This document shows, one piece after another, positions 1 through 8,344 of a stretch of DNA of 64,000 nt (position 1 is the first letter of the stretch; the number at the start of each line of letters is the position of its first letter). The notes under the pieces were generated by a model, which had not been told where the DNA came from, did no database searches, and saw only the letters and a program-made list of their open reading frames with translations. The stretch comes from Acinetobacter suaedae (lineage in GTDB: Bacteria > Pseudomonadota > Gammaproteobacteria > Pseudomonadales > Moraxellaceae). The translations under genes were made by a program, and so were the position numbers. The stretch covers positions 186,001 to 250,000 of the forward strand of contig NZ_CP043909.1 in assembly GCF_008630915.1 (NCBI RefSeq), in the 5' to 3' direction.

Positions 1-130
1 CCTGAATCACATAGTGGCAAAATGCTTTTGGATCTAATGTGCCCGCTGCTAGTTCTTGATTGAAGGGAAGAGCTAATATTTTTTTGTATAAATCGTGGTT
101 TTGTTGCCAAAGCGCTTGTGAAAATGCCAT
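1..130 (-). CDS. tenA: TenA/thiaminase II family protein, N-terminal part
   Basis: The window edge cuts this gene after 43 codons. The visible N-terminus has the TenA pattern: an aromatic and tryptophan-containing first helix, then a Lys-Ile-Leu-x-x-Pro-Phe-x-x-Glu-Leu stretch, then Gly-Thr-Leu and a Phe-Cys-His-Tyr segment before the usual Gln-Asp. TenA proteins hydrolyse thiamin degradation products (aminopyrimidine salvage) in the cytoplasm. The catalytic cysteine and glutamate lie beyond the window, so activity cannot be judged. It is divergent from the TerC-like gene, with 172 bases between the two starts for both promoters. Confidence 0.75.
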   Translation of the reverse strand, partial: MAFSQALWQQNHDLYKKILALPFNQELAAGTLDPKAFCHYVIQ

Positions 131-302
131 GAAATGAGCCTGTAAAACGATAATAATAAATTTTATTCAAACTATAACAGAAGTCGATTTTATTCGGTTT
201 GAATCTGCAAACAAGTTCAACAATCTTTTCTATCTTTCGTTCAAAACTCGCCTACAATAGACACATTTTTATGACCCAATAATTTTGTCTAAAAGGCAGC
301 TC

Positions 303-1385
303 ATGAAGCATTTCCGTTTTTCCATATTCTTCACCATTGTGTGTTTAGCACTGTCTGCTTATTGGGGTTATACCCATGGCCCAGAAGCTGGCATTTCAAC
401 CATGTTAAAGGCACTCACCATCACCGTCATTTTGGCGATTATGGAAGTTTCTTTGTCTTTTGATAATGCCGTGGTCAATGCATCTGTTCTCCGCAATTGG
501 GATCACTTCTGGAAGATGTTGTTCCTCACCGTTGGTATTCTGGTTGCTGTATTCGGCATGCGTTTAATTTTCCCGATTTTGATCGTTGCTGTCACTGCTG
601 ATATGGGCATGATGGAAGTGGTGAAATTGGCGCTCAATGATCCGAAGTCCTATTCTGAACGTCTGATGGAGCACCATCCTGAGATCGCAGCCTTTGGTGG
701 AACATTCTTACTCATGGTGTTTTTAAACTTCTTTTTTGATGATGAGAAAGAGACCCATTGGTTCCGTTGGATTGAATCCAAACTGGCGCATTTAGCCAGT
801 GTGCCTGCCATGTCGGTTTTCATTGCGTTGGTGGCAATGTTAGTAATGGCTGCACATGTGGACGAAGCAAAGCGTTTGGTGGTGACTATGGCGGGTATCT
901 GGGGCATCGTGGTATACATCGGTGTGAAAGTTCTCAGTCACTTATTGGGTGGAGAGCCTGAGGTGGATGAGGATGGCAATGCAGTGACACAGGGCGCAGA
1001 TGGTGCAGCAAAGGGTGTGGTAAAAGCGGGTATTGGTGGTTTCTTGTACTTGGAAGTCCTCGATGCATCGTTCAGCTTTGATGGTGTGATTGGTGCATTT
1101 GCGATCACCAGTGATGTGGTCATTATTATGCTGGGTCTTGCAATTGGTGCAATGTTTGTCCGTTCGATGACCATTTATTTAGTCGAAAAAGGCACGTTGG
1201 ATGCTTATATCTTCTTGGAGCATGGAGCGCATTATGCCATTGGTGCTTTAGCATTTATTATGATTGCAAGTGGTACAGGTTTACATGTACCAGAAGTTGT
1301 GACAGGTTTGATTGGTGTTGCCTTTATTGTTTGGGCGGTGATCGCTTCGATACAATATAGTAAGCGACAGCAGCAGCTTTCTTAA
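303..1385 (+). CDS. DUF475/TerC-like integral membrane protein
   Basis: A 360-residue polytopic membrane protein. It shows the DUF475/TerC hallmarks: an N-terminal segment with Glu-x-x-Leu-Ser-x-Asp-Asn-Ala (Ser-Phe-Asp-Asn-Ala) and a second Asp-Ala-Ser-Phe-Ser-Phe-Asp-Gly-Val motif in the C-terminal half, each inside a hydrophobic segment, as expected for a duplicated ion-transport-like fold. TerC relatives are linked to metal export or tellurite resistance, but the substrate here is unknown. I chose ATG 303 because AAGG lies 6-7 bases upstream; an in-frame TTG at 285 would add six residues and has no better ribosome site. A hairpin terminator follows at 1418, so it is probably monocistronic. 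Confidence 0.85.
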   Translation: MKHFRFSIFFTIVCLALSAYWGYTHGPEAGISTMLKALTITVILAIMEVSLSFDNAVVNASVLRNWDHFWKMLFLTVGILVAVFGMRLIFPILIVAVTADMGMMEVVKLALNDPKSYSERLMEHHPEIAAFGGTFLLMVFLNFFFDDEKETHWFRWIESKLAHLASVPAMSVFIALVAMLVMAAHVDEAKRLVVTMAGIWGIVVYIGVKVLSHLLGGEPEVDEDGNAVTQGADGAAKGVVKAGIGGFLYLEVLDASFSFDGVIGAFAITSDVVIIMLGLAIGAMFVRSMTIYLVEKGTLDAYIFLEHGAHYAIGALAFIMIASGTGLHVPEVVTGLIGVAFIVWAVIASIQYSKRQQQLS

Positions 1386-1417
1386 GTTTGAGTTCAGTTC
1401 AAACGATTAAGATCACG

Positions 1418-1440
1418 AGGGACGGCAACGTCCCTTTTTG
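1418..1440 (+). terminator. Intrinsic terminator of the DUF475 gene
   Basis: A 7-bp perfect stem (AGGGACG/CGTCCCT) with a GCAA tetraloop, followed by a T tract, starts 33 bases after the stop codon. Confidence 0.85.
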
Positions 1441-1516
1441 TTTTTTGGTTATGTTTTTTTCAACGCTTTGTGAGCGGATGGCTTATAATCCGTTCAGCCA
1501 GTTTTAGTGTCTTAAA

Positions 1517-2881
1517 ATGATGAATGCTTTAGAACGTCGTTCAACTTTTGCCTTAAGTAGCATTTTTGCCTTACGCATGTTGGGCCTGTTCATGATTATC
1601 CCTGTATTTGCAGTTGCAGGGCAGTCTTATCAATATGCAACGCCTGCATTGATTGGTTTGGCTGTCGGAGTATATGGGCTGACTCAGGCACTGTTACAGA
1701 TTCCATTTAGTCTGCTTGCGGATCGCTTTAGTCGTAAGCCGTTAGTGGTTCTTGGGTTATTACTTTTTGCCTTAGGTGGGGCGATTGCGGCGATGTCTGA
1801 AACCATTTATGGTGTGATTATTGGTCGTGCGATCGCAGGGGCTGGGGCTGTTTCGGCTGTGGTGATGGCACTGTTGGCAGATGTTACGCGTGAAGAGCAA
1901 CGAACCAAAGCCATGGCGATTATGGGCATGAGTATTGGTTTATCCTTTGTGGTTGCCTTTAGTTTAGGACCTTGGTTGACCAGTTTGGTGGGGATTTCAG
2001 GTTTATTCTGGGTGACCACCTTAATGGGCTTGATTGCAATTGTCATGCTCTTACTGGTTCCGAAAGTTACACGTCATCATCGCAATTTCCAGCAAGGTTA
2101 TTTGCCTCAACTCAAACAAGTGATTCAGATGGCCGACCTGAATCGACTGCATATTTCTGTATTTGCCTTACATTTGCTATTAACCGCAATGTTTATCTAT
2201 GCACCTTCGCAGCTGATTGAGTATGCCCAAATTCCATTATCACAACATGGCTGGGTCTATTTACCCTTGCTGCTGATTAGTCTGTTCTTTGCATTTCCAA
2301 GCATTATCGTGGCAGAGAAGTATCGTAAAATGCGCGGTATTTTTCTCTCCGCAATTGCAGGGATTATCGTTGGTTTATTTATTTTGATTTTTGGTTATGA
2401 GTCAAAATATGTATTACTCGCAGGTTTAGGAATCTTCTTTATTGCGTTTAATGTCATGGAAGCTTTGTTGCCTTCATGGCTGTCTAAATCAGCTCCCTTA
2501 CAATCCAAAGCCACTGCTATGGGGATCAATGCCAGTGCCCAATTTTTAGGGGCATTTAGTGGTGGTATTTTGGGTGGTCAATTGATCATGTTACAGAATA
2601 CTGCATTGGGTTGGAGTGTGCTTACGGTCATTGCTATACTATGGCTGTTCATTAGTTTTCGTCTTGCTCAGCCGCGTTATTTAACTTCGGTGGTATTTTC
2701 ACTACCTGAAATTCAAGAAACGGATGAGTGGACTTCAAAACTCTTGGCAATTCGTGGTATTGAAGAAGTCGTGGTGATGCCTGATCAGCAAGTTGCTTAT
2801 ATTAAGGTCGATAAACAGTGTTTAGATGCTTCTGCGCGACAAGATTTAACGCACCTGTTGGGGAAAGAGCTAGCCATTTGA
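1517..2881 (+). CDS. YajR-like MFS transporter with C-terminal cytoplasmic domain
   Basis: A 454-residue major facilitator superfamily protein. The first half has the cytoplasmic loop 2-3 signature around Leu-Ala-Asp-Arg-Phe-Ser-Arg-Lys-Pro, and twelve hydrophobic segments can be followed to about residue 390. The last 60 residues form a soluble tail with a beta-alpha-beta look (Gly-Ile-Glu-Glu-Val-Val-Val, then Gln-Val-Ala-Tyr-Ile-Lys-Val), matching the YAM domain at the end of E. coli YajR. The substrate is unknown. It lies 51 bases upstream of ssb in the same direction with no terminator between them, so the two may be cotranscribed. The start could be either of two adjacent ATGs. Confidence 0.85.
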   Translation: MMNALERRSTFALSSIFALRMLGLFMIIPVFAVAGQSYQYATPALIGLAVGVYGLTQALLQIPFSLLADRFSRKPLVVLGLLLFALGGAIAAMSETIYGVIIGRAIAGAGAVSAVVMALLADVTREEQRTKAMAIMGMSIGLSFVVAFSLGPWLTSLVGISGLFWVTTLMGLIAIVMLLLVPKVTRHHRNFQQGYLPQLKQVIQMADLNRLHISVFALHLLLTAMFIYAPSQLIEYAQIPLSQHGWVYLPLLLISLFFAFPSIIVAEKYRKMRGIFLSAIAGIIVGLFILIFGYESKYVLLAGLGIFFIAFNVMEALLPSWLSKSAPLQSKATAMGINASAQFLGAFSGGILGGQLIMLQNTALGWSVLTVIAILWLFISFRLAQPRYLTSVVFSLPEIQETDEWTSKLLAIRGIEEVVVMPDQQVAYIKVDKQCLDASARQDLTHLLGKELAI

Positions 2882-2932
2882 GCATAACTCTTATAAAGTA
2901 AAACACAGAAATACATAGGATGAAGACAGCTA

Positions 2933-3502
2933 ATGCGTGGTGTGAATAAGGTTATTTTAGTCGGTACTTTGGGTCGTGATCCTGAAACAAAAACTTTTCC
3001 GAATGGTGGCTCGCTAACACAGTTCTCGATTGCAACAAGTGAATCGTGGACGGATAAAAATACAGGCGAACGTAAAGAGCAAACAGAGTGGCATCGTATT
3101 GTATTGCACAACCGTTTAGGTGAAATTGCACAGCAATACCTTCGTAAAGGTTCTAAGGTGTATATCGAAGGTTCGTTACGTACCCGTCAGTGGACTGACC
3201 AAAATGGTCAAGAACGTTACAGCACTGAAATTCGTGGCGATCAGATGCAAATGCTTGATTCCCGTCAACAGGGTGAGCAAAGTGGTGGTGATTTCAATCA
3301 ACCACGCTTTAACAATAATCAAGGCGGTGGTTACCAGAATTCTAATGCTCAAAACCAAGGCGGTTATGGCCAAAATAATGGTGGTTTCCAACAGGGTAAT
3401 TATGCAGGTAGTCCACAAGCTGGAAATGGTTTTAATTCACCTAAAGCACCACAGCCTGCTGCAACAGCACCTGCGGATTTAGATGATGATTTACCGTTCT
3501 AA
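2933..3502 (+). CDS. ssb: Single-stranded DNA-binding protein
   Basis: A 189-residue SSB. Residues 1-110 are the OB fold, beginning Met-Arg-Gly-Val-Asn-Lys-Val-Ile-Leu and containing the Trp-His-Arg-Ile-Val motif. A Gly/Asn/Gln-rich disordered linker follows, and the protein ends in the acidic tip Asp-Leu-Asp-Asp-Asp-Leu-Pro-Phe that recruits replication and repair partners. It coats single-stranded DNA in replication, recombination and repair. Length and architecture are normal for gammaproteobacteria, and a strong hairpin terminator follows. Confidence 0.97.
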   Translation: MRGVNKVILVGTLGRDPETKTFPNGGSLTQFSIATSESWTDKNTGERKEQTEWHRIVLHNRLGEIAQQYLRKGSKVYIEGSLRTRQWTDQNGQERYSTEIRGDQMQMLDSRQQGEQSGGDFNQPRFNNNQGGGYQNSNAQNQGGYGQNNGGFQQGNYAGSPQAGNGFNSPKAPQPAATAPADLDDDLPF

Positions 3503-3530
3503 CTTGTAAGATTTACTGAACAAGTTTTTC

Positions 3531-3567
3531 AAAAAGCCCCTTTTCAGCGATTGGAGAGGGGCTTTTG
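3531..3567 (+). terminator. Intrinsic terminator of ssb
   Basis: AAAAGCCCCT pairs with AGGGGCTTTT across a 15-base loop, starting 29 bases after the ssb stop and ending in a T-rich stretch. Confidence 0.85.
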
Positions 3568-3904
3568 TTATGTCATGACAACAACTTTATTCCTCATATA
3601 AACTCTTATAAAAAAGATCATTCACTGATCGCGACTTAGACCGAGTTGATCATCAAACTCGCCAAAATTGTGCATAATTTTTACAATTGGCTCTCTCTTT
3701 TATTCTAAAAATGGCTCTCGTTTCTTCGGGGCCGAAACGACAAATTAAAGCCATAGCAAGTATGCATACGGAAACGTTGTTCATTCGTCCTTTCTTTTAT
3801 TTGAGGAGAGCAGGTTTGAACAACACCATTTTAAGGGATATATGGGGCATTGAGATGAGTCTTTCTCAGGTTGCAAATATCCCCAATAGGTTAAGGAAAA
3901 TGAT
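3568..3904 (+). other. gabP upstream regulatory region
   Basis: A 337-base non-coding stretch between the ssb terminator and gabP. It holds the GabR-type operator at 3684-3720. Downstream of the operator are about 180 bases of leader with no gene I can support; one open frame through it has no ribosome site and runs into gabP in another phase. AAGGA at 3893-3897 serves as the gabP ribosome site. Confidence 0.6.
3684..3720 (+). promoter_or_regulatory. Putative GabR operator upstream of gabP
   Basis: Two direct repeats of TGGCTCTC start at 3688 and 3712, 24 bases apart. They are framed as CAATTGGCTCTCTC, eight variable bases, then TAAAAATGGCTCTCG. The same arrangement, differing only inside the eight-base spacer, lies at 6895-6931 beside gabR and gabT. 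Direct repeats about two helical turns apart are the binding pattern known for GabR/MocR dimers. That GabR is the protein bound here is inferred. Confidence 0.75.
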
Positions 3905-5338
3905 ATGGCAGCACATCAACACGGTTCTGAAGCCAATCTCTCCCAAAATTTAAAACATGGATTGCAATCACGACATTTGACCATGATCTCTATTGCAGGC
4001 GTGATTGGTGGATCATTATTTATCGGTTCGGGCAATGTGATTTACTCCGCTGGACCTGCGGCTGTTTTGGCTTATGCCCTAGGTGGGTTACTGGTTTTAT
4101 TTATTATGCGTATGTTAGGGGAAATGGCGGTTCAAAACCCTGACAGTGGCTCCTTTTCAACCTATGCTGATCGTGCCATTGGTCGCTGGGCGGGATTTAC
4201 CATCGGTTGGCTATATTGGTGTTCATGGGCATTACTCATGGGATGGGAGGCCTATGTTGCAGGAAAAATTTTGAATAACTGGTTTCCCTTTATCCCAATT
4301 TGGGGCTATATGCTGTTGGTGATTGGGTCCCTGGTTTGGATCAACTTACAAAACGTTAAGAATTATGGTGAGTTTGAATTTTGGTTTGCATTGATTAAAG
4401 TCATTGCGATTGTGATCTTTTTAGTGATCGGTAGTTTAGCCATTATGCACCTCTGGCCTTGGGGAGAGGGATCTGCTGCAGGTGTAGGCAATCTCACCGC
4501 ACAAGGCTTTATGCCCAATGGTTTTTCCTCTGTGATCACCGCTTTACTTGGGGTGATGTTTGCCTATATTGGGGCTGAAATCGTCACCGTTGCCGCTGCA
4601 GAGTCGAAAAATCCATCTAAGGAAATCCGCAAAGCATCCAACTCGATTGTATGGCGAATTATGCTGTTCTATGTGGGGTCTATGTTGATTACCGTATGTT
4701 TGATTCCCTATAACAACCCGTTGTTAAAAGACCCGACATGGGGAACCTATAGTGTAACTTTGAGTGCTTTGGGCGTCCCAGAAGCACGTCATATTGTGAG
4801 TTTCGTGGTGCTGACTTCGGTGTGTAGCTGCTTTAACTCCGCTTTGTATACCTGTTCACGGATGCTATTTTCATTATCTAAACGGGGCGATGCACCCAAA
4901 AGTTTTGGTTATTTAAATAAAAAAGGCAGTCCGGGCATTGGTGTAATTGCATCATGTTTATTTGCCTTGTTCGCAACTTTTTTGACCGCAACAGAGAGTA
5001 TGAATGTGTATGACATTTTCATGCTTGCAACGGGTACGGCAGCGTTGTATGTGTATTTGACCATTGCTTTTTCACAGCTACGGATGCGTAAAAAACTTGA
5101 AGCTGAAGGGGCCAAAATTGATTTTAAAATGTGGCTATTCCCTTGGCTGACCTACTTGGTGATTTTCGCGATCATTGGTTCGATCATTACCATGTTGATT
5201 GATGGTACATATTTTAAAGAAGTGACCTACACTTCATTATTGGCCTTATTCATTGTGGCAGTAGGTTTTCTGGTTCAGAAATTCAACTGGGGCAAAAACG
5301 CACAAAGTGAAATGATTCAAGAAAAGCCATCGCTTTAA
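3905..5338 (+). CDS. gabP: GABA permease (APC superfamily)
   Basis: A 477-residue amino-acid permease of the AAT/APC type with about twelve membrane segments. The first helix carries Ile-Ala-Gly-Val-Ile-Gly-Gly-Ser-Leu-Phe-Ile-Gly-Ser-Gly, the unwound substrate-binding helix of this family, followed by Gly-Glu-Met-Ala at the next segment. It should import 4-aminobutyrate across the inner membrane. The assignment rests on family likeness plus its place beside gabR, gabT and gabD and the shared operator. AAGGA lies 7 bases before ATG 3905. It is convergent with gabR, and a hairpin follows. Confidence 0.88.
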   Translation: MAAHQHGSEANLSQNLKHGLQSRHLTMISIAGVIGGSLFIGSGNVIYSAGPAAVLAYALGGLLVLFIMRMLGEMAVQNPDSGSFSTYADRAIGRWAGFTIGWLYWCSWALLMGWEAYVAGKILNNWFPFIPIWGYMLLVIGSLVWINLQNVKNYGEFEFWFALIKVIAIVIFLVIGSLAIMHLWPWGEGSAAGVGNLTAQGFMPNGFSSVITALLGVMFAYIGAEIVTVAAAESKNPSKEIRKASNSIVWRIMLFYVGSMLITVCLIPYNNPLLKDPTWGTYSVTLSALGVPEARHIVSFVVLTSVCSCFNSALYTCSRMLFSLSKRGDAPKSFGYLNKKGSPGIGVIASCLFALFATFLTATESMNVYDIFMLATGTAALYVYLTIAFSQLRMRKKLEAEGAKIDFKMWLFPWLTYLVIFAIIGSIITMLIDGTYFKEVTYTSLLALFIVAVGFLVQKFNWGKNAQSEMIQEKPSL

Positions 5339-5360
5339 TCCGAAACCTTGAAGCGAATTG

Positions 5361-5387
5361 AAGAACCTCATGTTGAGGTTCTTTTTT
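5361..5387. terminator. Intrinsic terminator between gabP and gabR
   Basis: A perfect 10-bp stem AAGAACCTCA/TGAGGTTCTT with a 3-base loop and a T tract on the + strand. It ends 8 bases before the gabR stop codon, and the A-rich left flank may let it work for gabR as well. Confidence 0.85.
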
Positions 5388-5394
5388 ATTGAAT

Positions 5395-6897
5395 TTATGC
5401 GGAAAGCGTCGGCACTTTTGCTTCACGTAGACATTGCAGCAAGACTCCAAACGCCATCACCATGTCTTTTTCATTAACACAGGCAAAGCCCATGAGCAAA
5501 CCGCGTTGTGCATGAGCATGGGACTGCATATAGTATTGGGACAGGGGACGAACTTTGACTCCACGTTCCAACGCAGTTGCTGCAATCGCGACATCATCAC
5601 AATAATCGGGGAGTTTTAAAACCAGATGTAAGCCCGCAGCCTCATCGTATTCATGTAAAAACTCAGCACCTAGATAACGTTGAATCAAGCTCACCAAATA
5701 ATCCCGACGTTTGCCATACAATAGGCGCATACGTCGAATATGCGCTTCATAATGACCTTCACGAATAAATTCGGCTAAAGCTTTTTGTTCCAGTAAATGT
5801 CCGCCACGATAGAGTTCTGCCGCAACGATACGTAAGGGTGAAAATAGTGGTTTAGGCACTACCAGATAACCGATCCTCAATGAGGGATAAATGGTTTTAC
5901 TAAAGGTGCCCATATATAACACGGGGGCATTATGTTCTAAGCCTTGCAGGGCTGGATAAGGTTGCCCAGAAAATCGAAATTCACTGTCATAATCATCTTC
6001 CACGATCCAACTGTTGTGCTGGCGTGCAATCTGAATCAACTGTCGACGTCGATCCAAACTGAGATGGGAACCCAATGGATATTGGTGTGAGGGTGTCACA
6101 AAGATCAGCTTTGGTGGCTGGGTCGGGTTATTTTCAGGAATAATACCTTCTGCATCGACAGGCATCGGTTGAATATCCAGACCGTTGATCCTGAGCGTGT
6201 TGCGCATGCCCCAATAGGCTGGATCTTCGATCCAAACACGATCCCCGATATCGCTGAGCGCGCGAGATACTAAATCAATGGCTTGGTGAATACCCTCAGT
6301 GATTATGATCTGATCCGCATCGCATTGCACAGAGCGTGCGACTTTTAAATAATCTGCCAATGCGCTCCTGAGCTCAATACATCCCCCTGCATTGCTATAA
6401 ATCAGTCGATTGACATCAGGTTCACGACTCAAACGTGCTTGAATGCGACTAAAGATATGGTGGGGAAACTCAGTTACATCGGGTGCGCCCGGCACAAACG
6501 CTCCCCATTGATGGGGTGAAGCTGCTGCATAACCCAATAAGTTTGAGCCACGCTGTGATAAAGCATAAGAGCTTTCAATATGAGCTATTTCAGCCTTCTT
6601 ATTTTTATTTCTGCTGTTTAAAAAAGTTTCAGGCAGTTTTTCAGCGACCCAAGTGCCATGTCCCGTGCGTGCTTCTAAATAACCTTCCGCTTGCAACTGT
6701 TCATAAGCACTCAATACGGTATTTCGAGAGACATGAATTTCGCTAGCTAAATCACGTGACGCAGGTAGACGCGTCATAGGTTGGATCACACCATCCATAA
6801 TTGCAGCACGCAGACAACGGAAAAGACGTTGATGTAGTTTCCCTTCAGTGTCTTGTTGGAGTCTTTGCAGTAAATGATCTCCAAGTAAGCTACGCAA
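5395..6897 (-). CDS. gabR: GabR-type MocR transcription factor (GntR-aminotransferase fusion)
   Basis: A 500-residue MocR regulator. Residues 15-85 are a GntR winged helix (Leu-Pro-Ala-Ser-Arg-Asp-Leu-Ala, then Ser-Arg-Asn-Thr-Val). Residues 130-490 are a fold-type I aminotransferase-like domain with Glu-Asp-Asp-Tyr-Asp at 300-304 and the PLP-binding Lys334 in Thr-Phe-Ser-Lys-Thr. In the GabR family the PLP domain senses GABA; the protein activates gabTD and represses itself. No upstream ATG is possible because an in-frame stop lies six codons before the start. The start is therefore TTG 6897, with GGAGAG 6 bases upstream. Both lie inside the operator at 6895-6931, which suggests autorepression. 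Confidence 0.92.
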   Translation of the reverse strand: MRSLLGDHLLQRLQQDTEGKLHQRLFRCLRAAIMDGVIQPMTRLPASRDLASEIHVSRNTVLSAYEQLQAEGYLEARTGHGTWVAEKLPETFLNSRNKNKKAEIAHIESSYALSQRGSNLLGYAAASPHQWGAFVPGAPDVTEFPHHIFSRIQARLSREPDVNRLIYSNAGGCIELRSALADYLKVARSVQCDADQIIITEGIHQAIDLVSRALSDIGDRVWIEDPAYWGMRNTLRINGLDIQPMPVDAEGIIPENNPTQPPKLIFVTPSHQYPLGSHLSLDRRRQLIQIARQHNSWIVEDDYDSEFRFSGQPYPALQGLEHNAPVLYMGTFSKTIYPSLRIGYLVVPKPLFSPLRIVAAELYRGGHLLEQKALAEFIREGHYEAHIRRMRLLYGKRRDYLVSLIQRYLGAEFLHEYDEAAGLHLVLKLPDYCDDVAIAATALERGVKVRPLSQYYMQSHAHAQRGLLMGFACVNEKDMVMAFGVLLQCLREAKVPTLSA

Positions 6898-6931
6898 TTG
6901 GCTCTCTCCTACAGTTTAAAAATGGCTCTCG
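6895..6931 (+). promoter_or_regulatory. Putative GabR operator overlapping the gabR start
   Basis: TGGCTCTC repeats at 6899 and 6923 have the same 24-base spacing and flanks as the gabP site. On the minus strand the left repeat contains the gabR ribosome site (GGAGAG) and the TTG start codon. On the plus strand the site lies about 120 bases before gabT, a plausible place for activation. The geometry fits GabR acting as gabTD activator and gabR repressor; that is inference from the B. subtilis model. Confidence 0.75.
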
Positions 6932-7051
6932 TCACTTGCCATCAGACGAGCGAAATTACAGCTATAGGCAGCCATTGTATCGCATCCCAAAAATCGACTC
7001 CTAGGATGTAAGACCAAAGCTGTAACTGATGATGAAATATGAGGGAATCAA

Positions 7052-8344
7052 ATGGACGCTCAACATTCTGCACTGAATATACGTAAACAGCAAGCAACGC
7101 CACGTGGTGTCGGTGTGATGTGTCAGTGGTATGCAGAAAAAGCTGAAAATGCAACGATTTGGGATAAAGAAGGTAAACCATACATCGACTTTGCAGGGGG
7201 GATTGCGGTACTCAATACAGGCCATCGTCATCCGAAAGTGATCGCTGCCGTAACAGAGCAACTGACTAAATTTACCCATACCGCTTATCAAGTTACGCCT
7301 TATGAGAGTTATGTGGCTTTGGCTGAACGCATTAATCAACGTGCGCCGATCGCAGGTGCAGCGAAAACGGCAATTTTCACCACAGGTGCAGAAGCTGTTG
7401 AAAATGCAGTGAAGATTGCACGTTCATACACAGGTCGTCACGGTATCATTACTTTTGGCAATGGCTTTCATGGTCGTTCATTTATGACTATGGCAATGAC
7501 AGGTAAAACAGCACCTTATAAACGTGACTTTGGTGTGATGCCGGCAGGTGTATTTCATGCGCGTTATCCAGTACCAGAAAAAGGCATCTCGGTTGCAGCA
7601 GCGATTGAAAGTGTTGAAGATATTTTTAGCGAAGATATTGCCCCACATGATGTCGCGGCAATTGTGCTTGAACCTGTACAAGGTGAAGGCGGTTTTAACG
7701 TTGTACCTGCCGAATTCTTAAAGCGCTTACGTGCTTTGTGTGATAAGCACGGTATTTTATTGGTCGCTGATGAAGTGCAATCTGGTTTTGCCCGTACAGG
7801 CAAATTATTTGCCATGAATCATTATGAAACCAAAGCCGATTTGATCACGATGGCGAAAAGCTTGGGTGGTGGTTTCCCAATCTCAGGTGTAGTGGGACGT
7901 GCTGAGGTGATGGATGCGCCAAACCCAGGTGGTTTAGGGGGAACGTATGCAGGTAGTCCAATCGCAGTTGCTGCTGCGCATGCGGTGATTGATGCAATCG
8001 AAGAAGAAAATTTATGTGAGCGTGCCAATCAACTGGGTGCAGCATTGGTTACTGTTTTAAAAGAAATTCAACAGGCTTCCGGCGAAGTTGTTACTCAAAT
8101 TCGTGCTTTGGGTTCAATGGTCGCTGCCGAGCTAGAAACAGCAGAGCAAGCAAAAGCAGTACAAACTTATGCAATGGAACATGGTTTATTGATTCTCACT
8201 TGTGGTAAATACGGTAATGTCATTCGTTTCCTATATCCGTTAACCATTCCTGCTGAGCAATTCCGTCAAGGTCTCGATATTTTAAAACAAGGTTTTGCAG
8301 CATTAACAGCAGACAGTGCACAAACAGTGGAGCAATCTGCATGA
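7052..8344 (+). CDS. gabT: 4-aminobutyrate aminotransferase
   Basis: A 430-residue class III aminotransferase that converts GABA plus 2-oxoglutarate to succinate semialdehyde plus glutamate. Visible landmarks are Thr-Thr-Gly-Ala-Glu-Ala-Val-Glu-Asn-Ala at 110-119, Glu-Pro-Val-Gln-Gly-Glu-Gly-Gly at 207-214, Asp240-Glu-Val-Gln-Ser-Gly and the PLP Lys269 in Ala-Lys-Ser-Leu-Gly-Gly-Gly. Length is normal. GAGGG lies about 6 bases before ATG 7052. Its stop overlaps the gabD start by 4 bases (ATGA), so the two are translationally coupled. Confidence 0.95.
   Translation: MDAQHSALNIRKQQATPRGVGVMCQWYAEKAENATIWDKEGKPYIDFAGGIAVLNTGHRHPKVIAAVTEQLTKFTHTAYQVTPYESYVALAERINQRAPIAGAAKTAIFTTGAEAVENAVKIARSYTGRHGIITFGNGFHGRSFMTMAMTGKTAPYKRDFGVMPAGVFHARYPVPEKGISVAAAIESVEDIFSEDIAPHDVAAIVLEPVQGEGGFNVVPAEFLKRLRALCDKHGILLVADEVQSGFARTGKLFAMNHYETKADLITMAKSLGGGFPISGVVGRAEVMDAPNPGGLGGTYAGSPIAVAAAHAVIDAIEEENLCERANQLGAALVTVLKEIQQASGEVVTQIRALGSMVAAELETAEQAKAVQTYAMEHGLLILTCGKYGNVIRFLYPLTIPAEQFRQGLDILKQGFAALTADSAQTVEQSA

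Noticed and set aside
3687..3953. An 88-codon open frame upstream of and overlapping gabP
   Set aside because: It has no ribosome site, covers the GabR-type operator, overlaps gabP in another frame and has no recognisable protein features.
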